Of a stretch of 64,000 nt of DNA, positions 10,975 through 23,395 are shown piece by piece (the first letter of the stretch is position 1; the number at the start of each line of letters is the position of its first letter). Origin of the DNA: Heliocidaris tuberculata. Taxonomy: Eukaryota; Echinodermata; Echinoidea; Camarodonta; Echinometridae. Location: positions 6,223,925-6,287,924 of the forward strand of contig CM046850.1 in NCBI GenBank assembly GCA_025618425.1, in the 5' to 3' direction. Below the pieces are notes generated by a model. The model did not search any database. It worked only from the letters and a program-made list of their open reading frames with translations, and was not told where the DNA came from. Both the position numbers and the translations under genes were made by a program.

Positions 10975-13774
10975 TTATGTTGAATTTAATAAGTCTATGA
11001 AATATGGTATTGAACTATGACGAAATCTCTGTGTTTTACATCTGATCTGTTGCCTGATTCCACTGTTTCTCAAGATTCTACCGACATCTTTAGGCGGGGG
11101 AATAAGGTCAGACAGTCTTTCGTTTTTTACAAGGTTCTTTGCAAAGGAAAGACATAAGTCTTTTCGACGATCAGCCAAGGATGGTAAGTCAAGGGTTTCA
11201 AGGGCAGTGTTATATGATATGAATCGAGGACCTAAGATTATCTTTAGGGTTCTCCTCTGGATCCTTTCCAGGGACGCGATCTGTTGTCGTGTGAGTCCGC
11301 TATTCCACACAGGACACGCGTACTCCAGGAGTGGCCTCACATAACCCACATAGATCGTACGTAGATCATCCACACACAAACCGTGGCTTCTCAGCATCCT
11401 GATCATGTGCATTCTACCATTCGCTCGCTGGAGCATGTAGTTTACATGACACTGCCACTTAAGGTCACTTTGTAGTTTCACTCCCAAAACTTTCACAGTG
11501 TCCAAGATTTTCAAGGGTTGTTGATTTATTCTGAACAATGGGGGGTTAGGTGGCGATTTCATGAAGCATATTTGCATTGCTTCACATTTCGCTGGGTTAA
11601 GAGTCATTCCGTTCCTGCGGGACCAATCCTGTAATATCAATAAGGCATTCTCAGTGAGTGCCGGAGGTTCCTGCGCAAAATCTCGTGTTAACTATACTCA
11701 TATCGTCAACATACTTCCAGTGATGGAGATTTTCACCTTCACAGGCATCATTGATGACAACAAGGAACAGTACTGGCCCAAGCAATGTTCCTTGAGGTAC
11801 TCCAGCATGCAACGTAGTCCATTCCGAGACACAACTCTTGTAGCGAACACACTGCTTCCTATTGGTGAGAAAATCCATTACCCAACGCACAAGATAAGGG
11901 GCTACTTCATAGGCTAACAACTTCTGTAGCACCACAGTGTGATCAATTCGATCAAATGCCTTACTAAAGTCTGTCAGGATCAGGTCAGAGACTGCTTTGC
12001 TTTTCTCTGCGTGTTGATACAAGGTGTGTAACAGATCCACAAGGTAGTGACATGTAGAAAGCCCCAATGTGTTCCCAAACTGTTTCCTGTCAAGATGAGG
12101 CACAAGGGCTTGTGAGATCCACTTGACAACGAAACCTTCGAAGATCTTTATGAAGTAGTCCGTGAGAGATATTGGACGCAGTTTATTAACCACTGCAGGT
12201 GTGCTCTTAGGAACAGGTACAACAACTGCTTTTTTCCAGAGGTCCGGTACACAACCTTGAGCCAGTGATGATGAATATATGTCTGAAAGCGGTTCACTTA
12301 TTTCGCAGGCGAATTCCTTTATGATGCGAGGGGGCAACAAGTCAGGACCTACTGCTTTGCCGACATTGATATTCTTCAGCTGCCGGTACACTTCCCAAGG
12401 CTCGATGCGTGGAGAAGGTAATGGTGACGGTAAGTATGCAGGTAGGTCTTCCTTTTTCATAGGAGGAATGTCCTGAGCTGCTGAGGTAAACATCTCGTTT
12501 ATCTTATTAGCTATCTGCTTATGGTCATTCTCTTCAACTCCTGGAACTCAGATACCAGTGCTTTCAGTTCCTGTATTCGTCAGGATTTTTATTTGCTTGT
12601 ACCATTCTGCTGGATTGGATTTCTTGTGGATCTTGATTCTCTCCACATAATGATCTTGTTTAGCTTTCTTAATCTCTCTGCTAACGCGATTCCCAATGGC
12701 TTTAGACAGAGTCAAGTTGTTCTTGTGGAAAGCACGCTGACGTTCCTGAATTAATGATTTGATTGCAGGAGTCATCCAGGGCTTATCACAGCTATGCATT
12801 TTGACGCTCCGAGTTGGAAGGAAATGATCAATCATGTCAGTCAGCATTTTGTAGAACATCTCAGTCTTATCATTCACTGTTGATGATTCCAGGACGGGGG
12901 CCCAATTACAGCTTGTGATGCAAGAACCAAGTTCCCTCACTTTCGAGTCAGGTAACGGTCTTGTAATCCTCTTTACTATGGTATTGCGATGTCGACATGG
13001 TATGAGCGGTGGCCAGAGGACGGCATTATGGTCACTCGCTCCTAGGGGGCAAATAATGGACGGTTCCTTGTATTGATCCGAGAAGTTTGATACAATTTTG
13101 TCCAAAGTTCTGTCTTCTCTTGTTGGTTTATTAACCGCCTGCTTGAACCTTTTGTACCTTAGAAGTGAGGGCAAGTCGAGTTGGTTGAAGTCCCCCAATA
13201 TAGCAATACCAGCACTAGGTTATCGGCTGAGAATCTGGTCGATAGTGTCCTGGAGATGATCGACTAAGCTGTCAGCAACCGGGCTATTAGGTGGATAATA
13301 GACAACAGCTATTATTATTTGCGAAATTGAGCGTGGAAGCCTTACCGGTCGGATCTTCACCCAAAGGACTTCCAGTTCACTTGGTACATCAACCTCAAAA
13401 CATTCCGGTTTATAGATATCTTTCACATAGAGTGCTACACCCCCTCCCTGTCTGCCAGGTCGCGATTTCGAGAAGAGCATGTAGTTGGGGAGAGATATAA
13501 GGTTTGGTGGTAAATCCGTGCGAAACCAAGTCTCCGTAATTGCTGCCACTCCTACATCTTGCTGGGTCGCAATCACATGCAATTCATCTATCTTATTGTT
13601 CAGCGATCTGGCATTGCACAGGTAAAACTTAGGGAGAACAGGTTTCCTGTGTTCTGTTTGGTGTCGCATGTCAGTTGTCTTTTGGATCTGAACGTTCACA
13701 AGATTTTTGGAAGATGAGTGTTTCTCTTTCTCCCAAAAGACGCGCTGTCTATGTACTGTTCGAATCCGTCGACG
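10975..13774 (-). pseudogene. LINE ORF2 remnant: endonuclease plus reverse transcriptase
   Basis: An apurinic-type endonuclease comes first, with NARSL (about 13610), ITETWF, GGGVALYV, GDFN (about 13190) and ASDHN (about 13030). The reverse transcriptase follows, with GPDLLPP, LRPISLT, LTDFSKAFDRIDH, GVPQGTLLGP and the catalytic YVDD at 11702-11713. A C-terminal region ends ACPVWNSGLT...IQRRTLKII and a conserved tail, with the stop at 10975-10977. Three lesions break it: an in-frame TAA at 13220-13222, an in-frame TGA at 12548-12550 (a likely CGA-to-TGA change), and a frameshift in an A/T run near 11677-11680, just after the catalytic motif. The ATG at 13826-13828 lies in the adjacent MITE and is not the element's own start. 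The element would have copied its own RNA into DNA at an endonuclease nick; this copy cannot. Confidence 0.9.
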
Positions 13775-13784
13775 TATCTTGTAC

Positions 13785-13916
13785 CAGGGGCCTGTAACAT
13801 AAAGAGATACAATCAATCTTACGATCAATTGTAACTCTCCAGTACATAGTTTTCCATAGACTTACGATTGATATCAATCGTAAGATTGATTTATCTCTTT
13901 ATGTTACAGGCCCCTG
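13785..13916. mobile_element. 132-bp palindromic MITE
   Basis: It begins CAGGGGCCTGTAACATAAAG and ends with the inverted copy (ctttatgttacaggcccctg). Arms are about 40 bp, and the inner ATCAATCTTACGAT is repeated in inverse. It lies in copy 2 of the tandem unit, between cttgtac and ttctcatatc, which adjoin in the other copies apart from a few bases. This supports insertion, but the exact ends and target duplication are uncertain by two or three bases. CAGGGGCC palindromes of this kind are a common MITE type in marine invertebrates. Confidence 0.8.
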
Positions 13917-14201
13917 TTCTCATATCATATTAATTATGCCAATTAGCCATTTAAAAAATCGCGTACAACATGGAGTCATTAGTGAAAGCGGTTAATGCTT
14001 CTCCCGAAAATAGTGATCAATCATTCCTGCTTTTGGCAGATATGTCACAAAAAGAAAGAAGCCTCAGCCTATATATCGAATGCAACATTAATGATGTTCA
14101 CCCTGACATTTAGTTGATCTGAATAAAAACAGATAATAAAACAATCGGGTCGATGAAGTTTGAGAAATATCTGCTAAAAATAAATTAAAGCCATTAATCA
14201 A
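13917..14201. repeat. 533-bp unit, copy 2, right part
   Basis: Continuation of copy 2 after the LINE and MITE. It keeps the small frame (ATG at 13970) to a TAG stop three codons earlier than in copy 1. Confidence 0.9.
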
Positions 14202-14709
14202 TAAAAACTATATGAAAGGTTTTTGCCTGGAATACAATAATCTAACTTTATAAGATAATGTCCTACAAGCATGTTACATGAAAGGGTAAAATCCCGGATA
14301 CATATTCCTGCAGTGTCCTTGCTTTTAGATTTTATAACTGCAGATTAATATTTCGTTAAAAAAGATACTTATAAATCGAGCTTTCTGCTATATTTCAATT
14401 CTCTCAGATTTCTCACCAATCCACTGAGAACCCATATCTTGTACTTGTTCTCATATCATATTAATTATGCCAATTAGCCATTAAAAAAATCGCGTACAAC
14501 ATGGAGTCATTAGTGAAAGCGGCTTATGCTTCTCCCGAAAATAATGATCAATCATTCATGTTTTGGCAGATATGTCACAGAAACAAAGTTACCTCGGCGT
14601 ATATATATCGAATGTAATATTAATGATGTTCACCCTGACATTTAGTTGATCTGAATAAAAACAGATAATGAAACAATCGGGTCGATGAAGTTGGAGAAAT
14701 ATCTGCTAA
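14202..14709. repeat. 533-bp unit, copy 3 (slightly short)
   Basis: Third copy, from aataaaaactatatgaaagg to atctgctaaa, lacking the last 25 or so bases. It is uninterrupted at the site where copy 2 holds the LINE and MITE (cccatatcttgtacttg). The small frame is lost here by a one-base deletion (ttttggcag for ttttcggcag). Confidence 0.9.
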
Positions 14710-14959
14710 ACACATTAAGATATTTTTTTGCGAATTGTCAACTGCATAAGATTTTTGTTTTGTTTTGTTTTGTTCTACATACCGTACTAAATGGCACTTA
14801 TCTTCAATCAACCGATACAGATGAAATTCAACCCTGAGTTAAGAATAAGTTTGTTGTTTTTTTTTAAAAGGAAGACTACATTTACAACGTTTCGGGAGAA
14901 TTGTATGATATTAACATTACCCCTGGACCGATGCAAATATCATCATTCTGAATATTTTT

Positions 14960-15838
14960 CTTCTTACTACTACTTCTACTACTCTTACTATTACTGCCGC
15001 TACTGCTTCTACCACTACTTCCATACAACTGCCAAAACCATTACCACAACCACTACCACCACCACCACAACCACCACCACTAACACCATTACCACTACCT
15101 CCTCAATCACTACCACCACCACGCCACCTCCACCACTACCACCACCACCACCACTAACACCATTACCACTACCTCCTAAATCACTACCACCACCACCACC
15201 ACCACTAACACCATTACCACTACCTCCTCAATCACTACCACCACCACCCCACCAGCATCACCACTAACACCATTACCACTACCTCCTCAATCACTACCAC
15301 CACCACGCCACCACCAACACCACCACCACCACTAACACCATTACCACTACCTCCTCAATCACTACCACCACCACGCCACCACCAACACCACCACCACCAC
15401 TAACACCATTACCACTACCTCCTCAATCACTACCACCACCACGCCACCACCAACACCACCACCACCACCACTAACACCATTACCTCCTCAATCACTACCA
15501 CCACCACTAGCACCATTACCACTACCTCCTCAATCACTACCACCACCCCACCAGCATCACCACTAACACCATTACCACTACATCCTCAATCACTACCACC
15601 ACCACCACCACTAACACCATTACCACTACCTCCTCAATCACTACCACCACCCCACCAGCATCACCACTAACCTCATTACCACTACCTCCTCAATCACTAC
15701 CACCACCCCACCAGCACCACCACTAACACCATTACCTATACCCCTTCAATCACTACCACCACCACCACACACCACTAACACCATTACCTATACCTCCAAT
15801 CACTACCACCGCCACCACCATCCCAGCACCACAACCAT
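14960..15838. repeat. ACC-rich minisatellite
   Basis: After a TAC/TTC-rich lead-in, about 800 bp of (ACC)n is arranged in higher-order units containing taacaccattaccactacct and cctcaatcactaccaccac, repeated more than ten times with variable numbers of ACC. Threonine- and proline-rich translations have no start context or domain and are not taken as genes. Confidence 0.95.
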
Positions 15839-18800
15839 CAAGTTCAAATAAACAAAGTGCATAAGATGATTTTAAAAAACCCGGTTGATATAAGATTAGC
15901 ATTCTCTCTATAATCTTCTAGTCGTAAATTAATTTATGAATAATGTATTTCTGAAGCAACAGAGATTCACAGTATAGGCCCTAAATCACTTTTGGGAAGT
16001 GGTTAGGTACTCCATACATTCATCCAAACCAAAATTTGAATAGCGCCAATGTGATTTACGAGTCATCCAAGTACAAAATCATTCATAATGAAACACCATT
16101 CCATTTTTACCTTGAATTCTTTGTTTCACTGCTGCCGTTTTAGAGCTTTCGAGCACTGAATTTACCCAATACATGTACAATGCGCCTGAATTTCCTGCCT
16201 GCCTCCAAAATTGACCTGAACGTGCTCAAGTGATAATCGTTTTCGACCGAGAGGGAACATGATTTACGCAATCTATAAAGACCTTCGCATCAATGAAAGA
16301 ACTAATGGAATGATTGATTGACTGGCATGATGATGTGCTTAGGAGGGTTACATCCATTTGTGCATTAAAGTTGATGGCATAGACCTTTTATACCGTCAAA
16401 TTGGTTCGGATTGGGCCAAGCGCACTGTCTGCGTGGGGGCAGCACGTCGGCATACAGATTTTTTCAGATTACCCCCTGTGCTTCCTCGTCACATGTCTGG
16501 AAAAAGAAATGTAAAATGCATTTACAATTTTCTACTTTATCAAATATAGCCAAATACATGTAAACGATTACTTAATCACGTCAGGGCCAATTTGTATTTC
16601 CTTCACCGAGTGCTTAACAAAGTTTTCTATCCTAGGCAATTCTTTCAAAGTAAGAAAGAACTATAAAATGCATTTACAATTTCCTACTTTATCAGATATA
16701 ACCAAATGCATGTCTACATGCAAACGATTACGAAGTGAAGTCAGGGCCAATTGATTTGTTTTTCATTCACGAAGGGCTTCAACACAAAAGCTGAAGGTTT
16801 TCCAGCATCCATTCTATGCAATTCTTCAGAAAGTAAAAGTTCCCTAGACAACTCAGTGAAACTATTAATAACGATCCCGAAAAAAGTTAGAATTTATCAT
16901 ATAACTGAGATTTTCAAAAGCAAATACTTATTCATGCTGCATGATAAAATGTATTCATCATGAGTCACTTGCTTGTGTTTATCTGATTTTTTTTCTATCT
17001 CTGTTTTTTTACCCAAAGAAACAGGCAATAACATGGCTTTTACTATTTGCTCTTCGATTTTATTCATAAGGTTGCAAACTTTAAAAGAGATCTTTATTAT
17101 CTAGTATAAACTTTTTGCTCCTTCCATACTTTGACCTAAAGAAGGAAGACGAGTTGCAGATATTTTCTCTGAGGTAATCGATTCCTTCACCTATCATAAC
17201 AAAGTCTATATAAGTTGATTCACTAAACTTTATTTCTTGTTAATGTTAAATTCGCTTCTGAAAAGCGGTCTGGAGTTCTAATTTCAGCTTGAATCGAAAT
17301 ATTTTCAGCCCATTTGCCATTGGAAATGCTAGTTCTAAAACTTACGGTCTTAGAATCTTTTATTTACGGTCGTAGAATCCTCATGACAGACTTAATATTC
17401 TATCTCAATTATGAATCCAAACTGTCATCCATCATACAAGGTTTTATAGGATTTGTAAGAGCATCCACAGCATACCTGCACAAAATTATTGTCCCACTTC
17501 ATGTTACAGAACGTAAGATGCCACGCTTTCACGAATGTTTACAAGCTCTGCTTAAAGAACCCATAATTTTTTTTTTTGTTTGAGGCCTCCAAATTTCATT
17601 TTTTTTTAATTAAAAAGTTGTGATAGGCTAAGTATGAACCATGGTATATCGTTATTATGGTGACGGTTTTTTTTTAGTGTGATTATCTGACACGAATATG
17701 TTTGCATGGGGCAATGTATTTGTTTGGCATTAGTCTTATCCTGGGACAGTCCTTTCAGTCTTGTTCATCTTTTAGTTATCATATTTTGTAACTTACCATT
17801 TTTTAATAGCGCGTATGATTTTTTCGTGGTTTCTGCTAAAAATTACTTTTCGTCAGTATACCTAAACCTAGTCGACCTTTAAATCAAACATTCAGGACAT
17901 TCTCATTATATTTATCCATGTACGACAGGAGAGAAACTATATCTAGATAATACCACGCTATGTGAAATTATCCTCAGTTGGGGCAGTCCCAATAAGCCGT
18001 TTAGGCTCTCGGGGATTGTTCTATAATATTTTATCATCAAGACCTTGAATATGATGATAGCAATGTATTTCTTGCTCACTCATGATGGCAATATAAGTTT
18101 CTGAGAATGTACATGAAATTTTCCTTTCTTGGAGTTTATTTTAGTCAGTTGTTTGCTTAAAATATTATCTCAGAGCAATAATTTATGTCTCTTTCTTTAA
18201 CATTTATATTCATGTGTAATATTATCGGAAAACCATCTTTTTGAAAATTTGGGGGAAACATACAGTCCAAAGAATGCTGGGATAACATTTTATAAGTTGC
18301 AAGAATGATTATGAATTGCTTTGCATTTTACTCTTTTTTATGACAATAAGTTCATTCGTGAATGCAATTTTCTTTATTCGTATTGAAAATTTATTTTTCT
18401 TTTTATATTCACTAAAACTTGATTACCTTTATAGCTTTAAAATTCTTGGCGAATTAACAGACAATTTAACTACTTTATTTTTCATATGAAATGTTTAATA
18501 GCATGTTTAAAAAAGATATGGAAAGCTCTGAGCATCTACACGATAAACACAGATAGGATATCATTTTTCCTCTTGATTCTTTCCAAAGCAATTATATCCT
18601 TCCCTCCAGGCTCTGCAAACTTTCAGTGATATACCAAATTTCCACTCATCATTTTGCCTTTTATTTACCGATATGATTCCGTGCGGTAATTACTTTTCCA
18701 GCTCAAGTGCACTTCCGCTTCCTTTTCAGAGGTCAAGAATCCAATTGTCATCTTCTCAATTTTACAGAAGCACTCGAAGATGCATAGAGCGTTCAGGGGC

Positions 18801-18990
18801 TTGTCTCAAATTCACATCACGAAATTATGGGGCAACACGGTTGTTTTTGCTAACATTCTGAATCTGAAAGCCGAAATGTGATTTTATTATTTTTTTGTTG
18901 TTGGTGTATTTAATATAATGTCAAATCCGTTCAGTGCCCGGGATTAAAGAATGCTTTTAAGACATGTTGGTAAATCAATACTTTTGGAAA
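15839..18990. other. AT-rich intergenic DNA with one diverged duplication
   Basis: No gene is supported. Two adjacent related units lie at 16505-16652 and 16653-16839. They share aaaatgcatttacaattt, cgattac..., gtcagggccaatt and a cttCac...aaG stretch, with a period of about 152 bp and many differences. The rest shows no recognisable element. Confidence 0.6.
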
Positions 18991-18993
18991 TTG

Positions 18994-19020
18994 TGGGGGG
19001 GGGGGGGGGGGGGGAGAGAG
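18994..19020. repeat. G homopolymer
   Basis: Run of about 20 G followed by a short purine tract. The next 970 bases (to 19990) contain a (GTTT)n stretch near 19280-19312 and nothing else recognised. Confidence 0.8.
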
Positions 19021-19994
19021 AAAGAAAAGGAAAAAGATTTTTGTTTTTGTTTTTGCGTTTTCCTAATTACTAATGTAATAAAAAATAATGACAAATTGTA
19101 TATTTCATTCTTAGCAATTCACCCGTTTCCCTTGTATTTGAACTGTTTATTTTTATTCGATACTAATGAACCATTCAATTCAATATAGTTTCATCTTAGT
19201 ATAGACAAGATAATGCATACTGTCTTTACCTGTTGGACATCTCCCTTTATGTACCCGCTAGGTTTCTGAAGACGTTTTTTTGTTTGTTCGTTTGTTTGTT
19301 TGTTTGTTTGTTGTTTTTTTAATTCCAGTGATGAAATATTGACGATATCTGTAATGAAAATTATTCGTTTTTCGGGGCGGGGGATGGGCAGACCCCCATC
19401 CCTTCGTGAGACTTTTTATGAAAACTCTTAATAATCTAGTAACCGTCACCTCGAATTCGGGTATTTCAGAGCGTGCCACCTCTACCTATATGCCGATATA
19501 GCAATATACATAAGGCAAGGCTTGTCTACTCTTGTCGATATGGTGCTTATGCTTCACAATTGCTCGGTAGAGTATGAACCTTCAGTCCCATACGTCTACA
19601 ATGGAGTAGGTGTTTTTTTGTTGAAGTATTGGGTTTCGTGTGCTTTTTCAAGTGCGCAAGCTGGGACTTGATTGCATCCCAGAAGATACCTCCTGAAAAT
19701 CAAAGAGTCCTGCACCGTTTCCACCAAAATATTTTCTACATAGAACCACAGCTAGGTATAAAGATCACTTGACATAAAGGCTTTTCTATGTCTATCTCCA
19801 AATACGTGCATGTTGAGGTAGACATCTTTAATAGCTTGGGTCTCATTAAAGCGGGATATTTAATTTTAGAGTATACCGACGCAAGCATCTTGCCAGTAAA
19901 CATTAAAATTTCCATTTATAAATTGTATCCCAAGCATTATGGAAAACCTTATTGCACATAACAAAGAAAGGCAGGTTTCAAACCAAGGGTGTCG

Positions 19995-20485
19995 ATCCGT
20001 GTTCATGATTGGGGGGGGGGGGGGTGACCAGCGAGGGAGCAAAGCGACCAAGCGGGGGACTTTTTCAAAAATCTGTCCATAAAACTTGCATTTTAGAGCA
20101 TCCCAAAATGGTTTTCTGTGTGGACAATGGACGGAACTCTTTAATTGAGAATAACAATGCGAGCGAACGAATTTTCTTCGATATTTTCGCATTGAAAGTA
20201 TGGCAATTCTTATTTCCTTACTTCTAATCATCAAAGAATGTGATGGTATTTCAAGATCAAGCGTAATGAGTATGGATAATTATAATTATTAGTTTTAAGA
20301 TAATGTATAATAATTCTTATTTTTTTATCCAAAAATATGGGGGGGGGGGGGGTGATAATACAGGCCATCCCCCAGCTATTTTATTATATTTTTTAAATTT
20401 ATTTATTTATTTATTTATTTTTTTTTTTTGGGGGGGGGGTATAATACCCCAATCCCCCCGGGATCGACACCAATGTTTCAAACAC
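19995..20485. mobile_element. Possible inverted-repeat element with G runs
   Basis: The sequence ggtgtcgatcc followed by a G run (20000-20022) reappears inverted near 20449-20473 (ccccccgggatcgacacc). The outer sequence tttcaaacc is also mirrored by tttcaaacac. The inside has G runs at about 20008, 20339 and 20432. No target duplication was found, so the assignment is tentative. Confidence 0.35.
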
Positions 20486-20729
20486 AGTGTCCAGTTCAGT
20501 TCAAGGTCAGTTGATTTAGGTATATTGTCATTTCTCACATAAAGAACAGGGGGGGGGGGGGAGGAGTAATACCATTTCCCGTCATTGGTTGCAATTTTCA
20601 AAATTATCATATACATATATACAGTACATGCAAGCTGTGAATATCAAGAGGAACTTAAACACAAGCTTAATTTGTAGATTACATGTTCCTTGATATTTTA
20701 TTTCAAAAAGTAATTTATGATGAACCAAA

Positions 20730-20930
20730 TCGCAGGTGAGAACCAGGTGATCCGTGAAAACAGGGCCTCTCCTAGCCGTCTAGTCGGATAAGAACCCGGT
20801 GAAACACTGACCGTCCCGACCGATCAAGTTCCACTTGACGCTGGGCGAGAGAGAGACTTGTCCTAGAGAAACAAGAGCCGGCTGAAACTAGTCGTGAAAC
20901 CCGACCCAAGCGGGACGAACACGGGCAATA
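20730..20930. other. GC-rich island of unknown nature
   Basis: About 200 bases are clearly more GC-rich than the surrounding DNA, with repeated GTGAAA contexts (gatccgtgaaaac, cccggtgaaacac, agtcgtgaaaccc) and short CG-containing blocks. No open frame, terminal inverted repeat or RNA-gene box is visible. It could be an old satellite or element remnant. Confidence 0.3.
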
Positions 20931-21859
20931 ATTGAATCTTGGTTGGGAGTCGTGTCAAAGAAGAAAAGTGCTTTATACTCTTCAGATGGAATTTTATTTC
21001 TCAAGAATGAGTGGCAGCTTACTTCTCCCTTTTCCCCCTCCTATAAACTCGAGTGCATCTTTTTGGTAAAAGTGCGGAGTATTTACACGCCGAAACGAGA
21101 TACGTGGACAGGTAGTTCAGAAATGTGATCGCATATGATCGAGCATGCAAGCCAAGCAAAATGGCTGATTGCAAGTGATAGGCACTTCATACTAATGATG
21201 ATATCATTTTCGAAGTGGATTCCTTCAAACCAATCCCTGGTCGAAGAGTATTGTAACGATGACAAGAGATAAAAAGTGGGAAACAGAAAGTGCGCTTCGT
21301 TACAAAAATCTAGTGATAGTCCCTGAGGGCATTCTTCCGAGTAAGTTTTTATTTTTTTTATTTTTTTTTTTTTTTTTGGTGCCTTTCTCTAATACTATCT
21401 ATTTCCTGAGATGGATCAAATATGAGAAATAACCCAGATGGAATCTGTGCTTCTTTTAATACATAATACCTTTCTTTAACGGTGAACTAATTCTGTCCCA
21501 GAGGATTGATTTGAAATATGAATCCCGGAGAACAGAAGAAAAAAAAAAGACTTAAGGAAATGATTATTTATAAATTCATTTTGTTGATCGTTACCTAATC
21601 TCCCCCACACTTTGATTAGACGGCTTGATAACGTATTGCTAAAAATAGTTTGAAATTACTATTATCATAAAGATGAAATAAATGGTATATCAGCTTGTTG
21701 ATGCATACTATAAATCTACACCTAATCAAGGATTATCGTTCTCAGTGATTATTATTTTCTAAACTATTGTAATGAAATATGTAACTGTGTATAAGATTAG
21801 AAATAAAGAAGTTGTCAGTAAGAAATGCATTCTTTTAAAAGATTAATGCTATTTTTAAT

Positions 21860-22790
21860 GAAAAAACAGTCTGGTTATATAGCTATATTTTAAGATTAAT
21901 GGAACAAAAGATGAGGAGTACATTGTATCGATGAATGCACTAGTATCAGAATGAACAGCATTATTAAGTAAGTCGAAGTTAAAGTCCCCAGCAATGTAAC
22001 AATGTTTATTCTCTTTCACAATTTTGCAAAGACATTCATCAAAGTGGTCATTGAACTCTGCACCACAAGTATCAGGAGACTTGTATACAGTTCCAACAAT
22101 CACGTTCTTCCCGCCTTCCTGGACAATTTCAATAAAAACAGTGTCTATTGATGAAGTACAAAAATCTAAATCGGGCCTTGGCTTGAAGGTGACATTCTCC
22201 CTGACATACATACATACACCCCCTCCTACACGACCTGTTCTATGTTTTTGAATAAGTTTGTAATTCGGCAAATTATAGAATGAATGCGGTTCTTCCTTAA
22301 ACCAAGTTTCTGTAAATGCATAAATTGTAAAATCGTGTTGGAGGGTGTGTATATAATCTTGAACAAGTGAAAACTTAGATATGAGACTTCTAACATTCAA
22401 GTGAAACAATGAAAACTGAGATTCTAATCCTTTACTACTCATTTTAGCATTGAAAGTGTCATTGAAATAGTATTTACAATCGGAAATTTGGTCCTCTAAC
22501 TGGGAACATTCGACTTCATTCATTGAAAACACATCGAAATGTAAATTATCATATCTTCTATTATAAAATTGAGAATGATCTTCTTGAAAGAAGGTAAAAA
22601 GAGTGAAATGAAAGTCCACATCATCAACTATATGATTAAAAGGAAGGGCATCACTTAAACAAAGATGACATATCCAGGGTAATGAATATAAATTGACTTT
22701 AGCACAATCTACATGACATATACTTCCACATGAGCAAACATGCACAGACTCATTCTTTTTTGCATGCTTAAAACAAATAGTACATCGCAT
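21860..22790 (-). pseudogene. LINE ORF2 5' half: PHD-like finger plus endonuclease
   Basis: The frame opens at 22790 with a C4HC3 finger. Cysteines are at residues 3, 6, 19, 21, 29, 41 and 44, with histidine at 26 (CTIC, CSC, CHVDC, WICHLC). About 90 residues later the endonuclease begins: HLNVRSL, FTETWF, GRVGGGVCMYV, GTVYKSPDT and AGDFNFDLL. It breaks off after FVPLILKYSYIT, where the family normally continues to its C-terminal SDH motif. No RT follows; the last dozen residues to the stop are flanking DNA. Losing the 3' half is the opposite of normal LINE truncation and implies a later deletion or rearrangement. Confidence 0.85.
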
Positions 22791-22906
22791 TTAGACAGAT
22801 AATAATATTGAAATTAACAAACATGGAATCAACAGCATAACAAGAAAATGACAAAAACAAAAATATCAATCTTCTTACATAGCAGTCCAAAATGTTTGAA
22901 AATTGT

Positions 22907-23395
22907 TCATGAAAAGTCCAGTTCCGATAATTTAGCAAGATGAATTTCCCGGGTTACCTTGATGCGTCCGCCGTTTGGTTCGCTGACGACGATTACTCCA
23001 TCCTGTGTCCATACTCGATGATCAGTATTTTTAGTTGCTTTTCGGATTTTCCACAGAAGATTTGATCTCATTTTCGTTAGATTCTCGTTGATGTACACAC
23101 AGGGGATTTCGGTAGCTTCCTTCAAACGTTTCCGAACGCTATAAACTCTCTCGCGGGCGCTGTAGTTCGTGAACTTTACGATGATGTTTCGGGCCTTCGT
23201 CGTGGTGTTCGATGTCGGTTGATCAGGATCGTTCTCCTTCGATGGTACGACATCGTGTCGAGCAGGACCAAGACGATGGATCCGATCGATGTCCCCAACG
23301 TTGACCTCGACTTTCAGGTTTTGACGACAGAGATTTCTGATCACTTCTGTTGTGTTTTCTCCACCCTTATCTTCCACTCCTGGAACAGTATAAAA
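22907..23395 (-). pseudogene. LINE ORF1 C-terminal fragment (RNA-binding)
   Basis: An open stretch of about 155 codons ends at 22907. It contains DRIHRLGPAR, then KARNIIVKFTNYSARERVYS, YINENLTKMRSNLLWKIRKA and VWTQDGVIVV. This is the RRM-like and C-terminal pattern of LINE ORF1 nucleic-acid-binding proteins. It sits 116 bases before the PHD-endonuclease frame on the same strand, the usual ORF1-ORF2 order. The N-terminal part is missing: homology fades just upstream of about 23395, where stops appear. The apparent start is an internal GTG codon and not real. Confidence 0.75.

Larger units (their letters stand above)
10003..13774 (-). mobile_element. CR1/jockey-group LINE inserted in copy 2 of the tandem unit
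   Basis: The element reads right to left. Its 3' tail on the minus strand is a (CAAT)n run (plus-strand tgattgattgattg at 10003), as in non-LTR elements. The 3' untranslated part (10003-10974) contains two ATT microsatellites. The protein-coding part is at 10975-13774, and the 5' end is truncated inside the endonuclease region. The flanks cccaTAT and TATcttg match contiguous sequence in the other two tandem copies (catatcttg). This gives a target duplication of about 3 bp and exact insertion limits. Confidence 0.88.

Noticed and set aside
13775..13828. ATG-led extension of the LINE endonuclease frame
   Set aside because: It lies in the tandem unit and the MITE, so it is not part of the LINE protein.
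9233..14709. CRISPR-like interpretation of the repeated units
   Set aside because: The units are 533 bp, animal DNA, with no short repeat-spacer structure and no cas genes.
19560..19625. A-box-like stretch ttgctcggtagag
   Set aside because: No B-box follows at the right distance.
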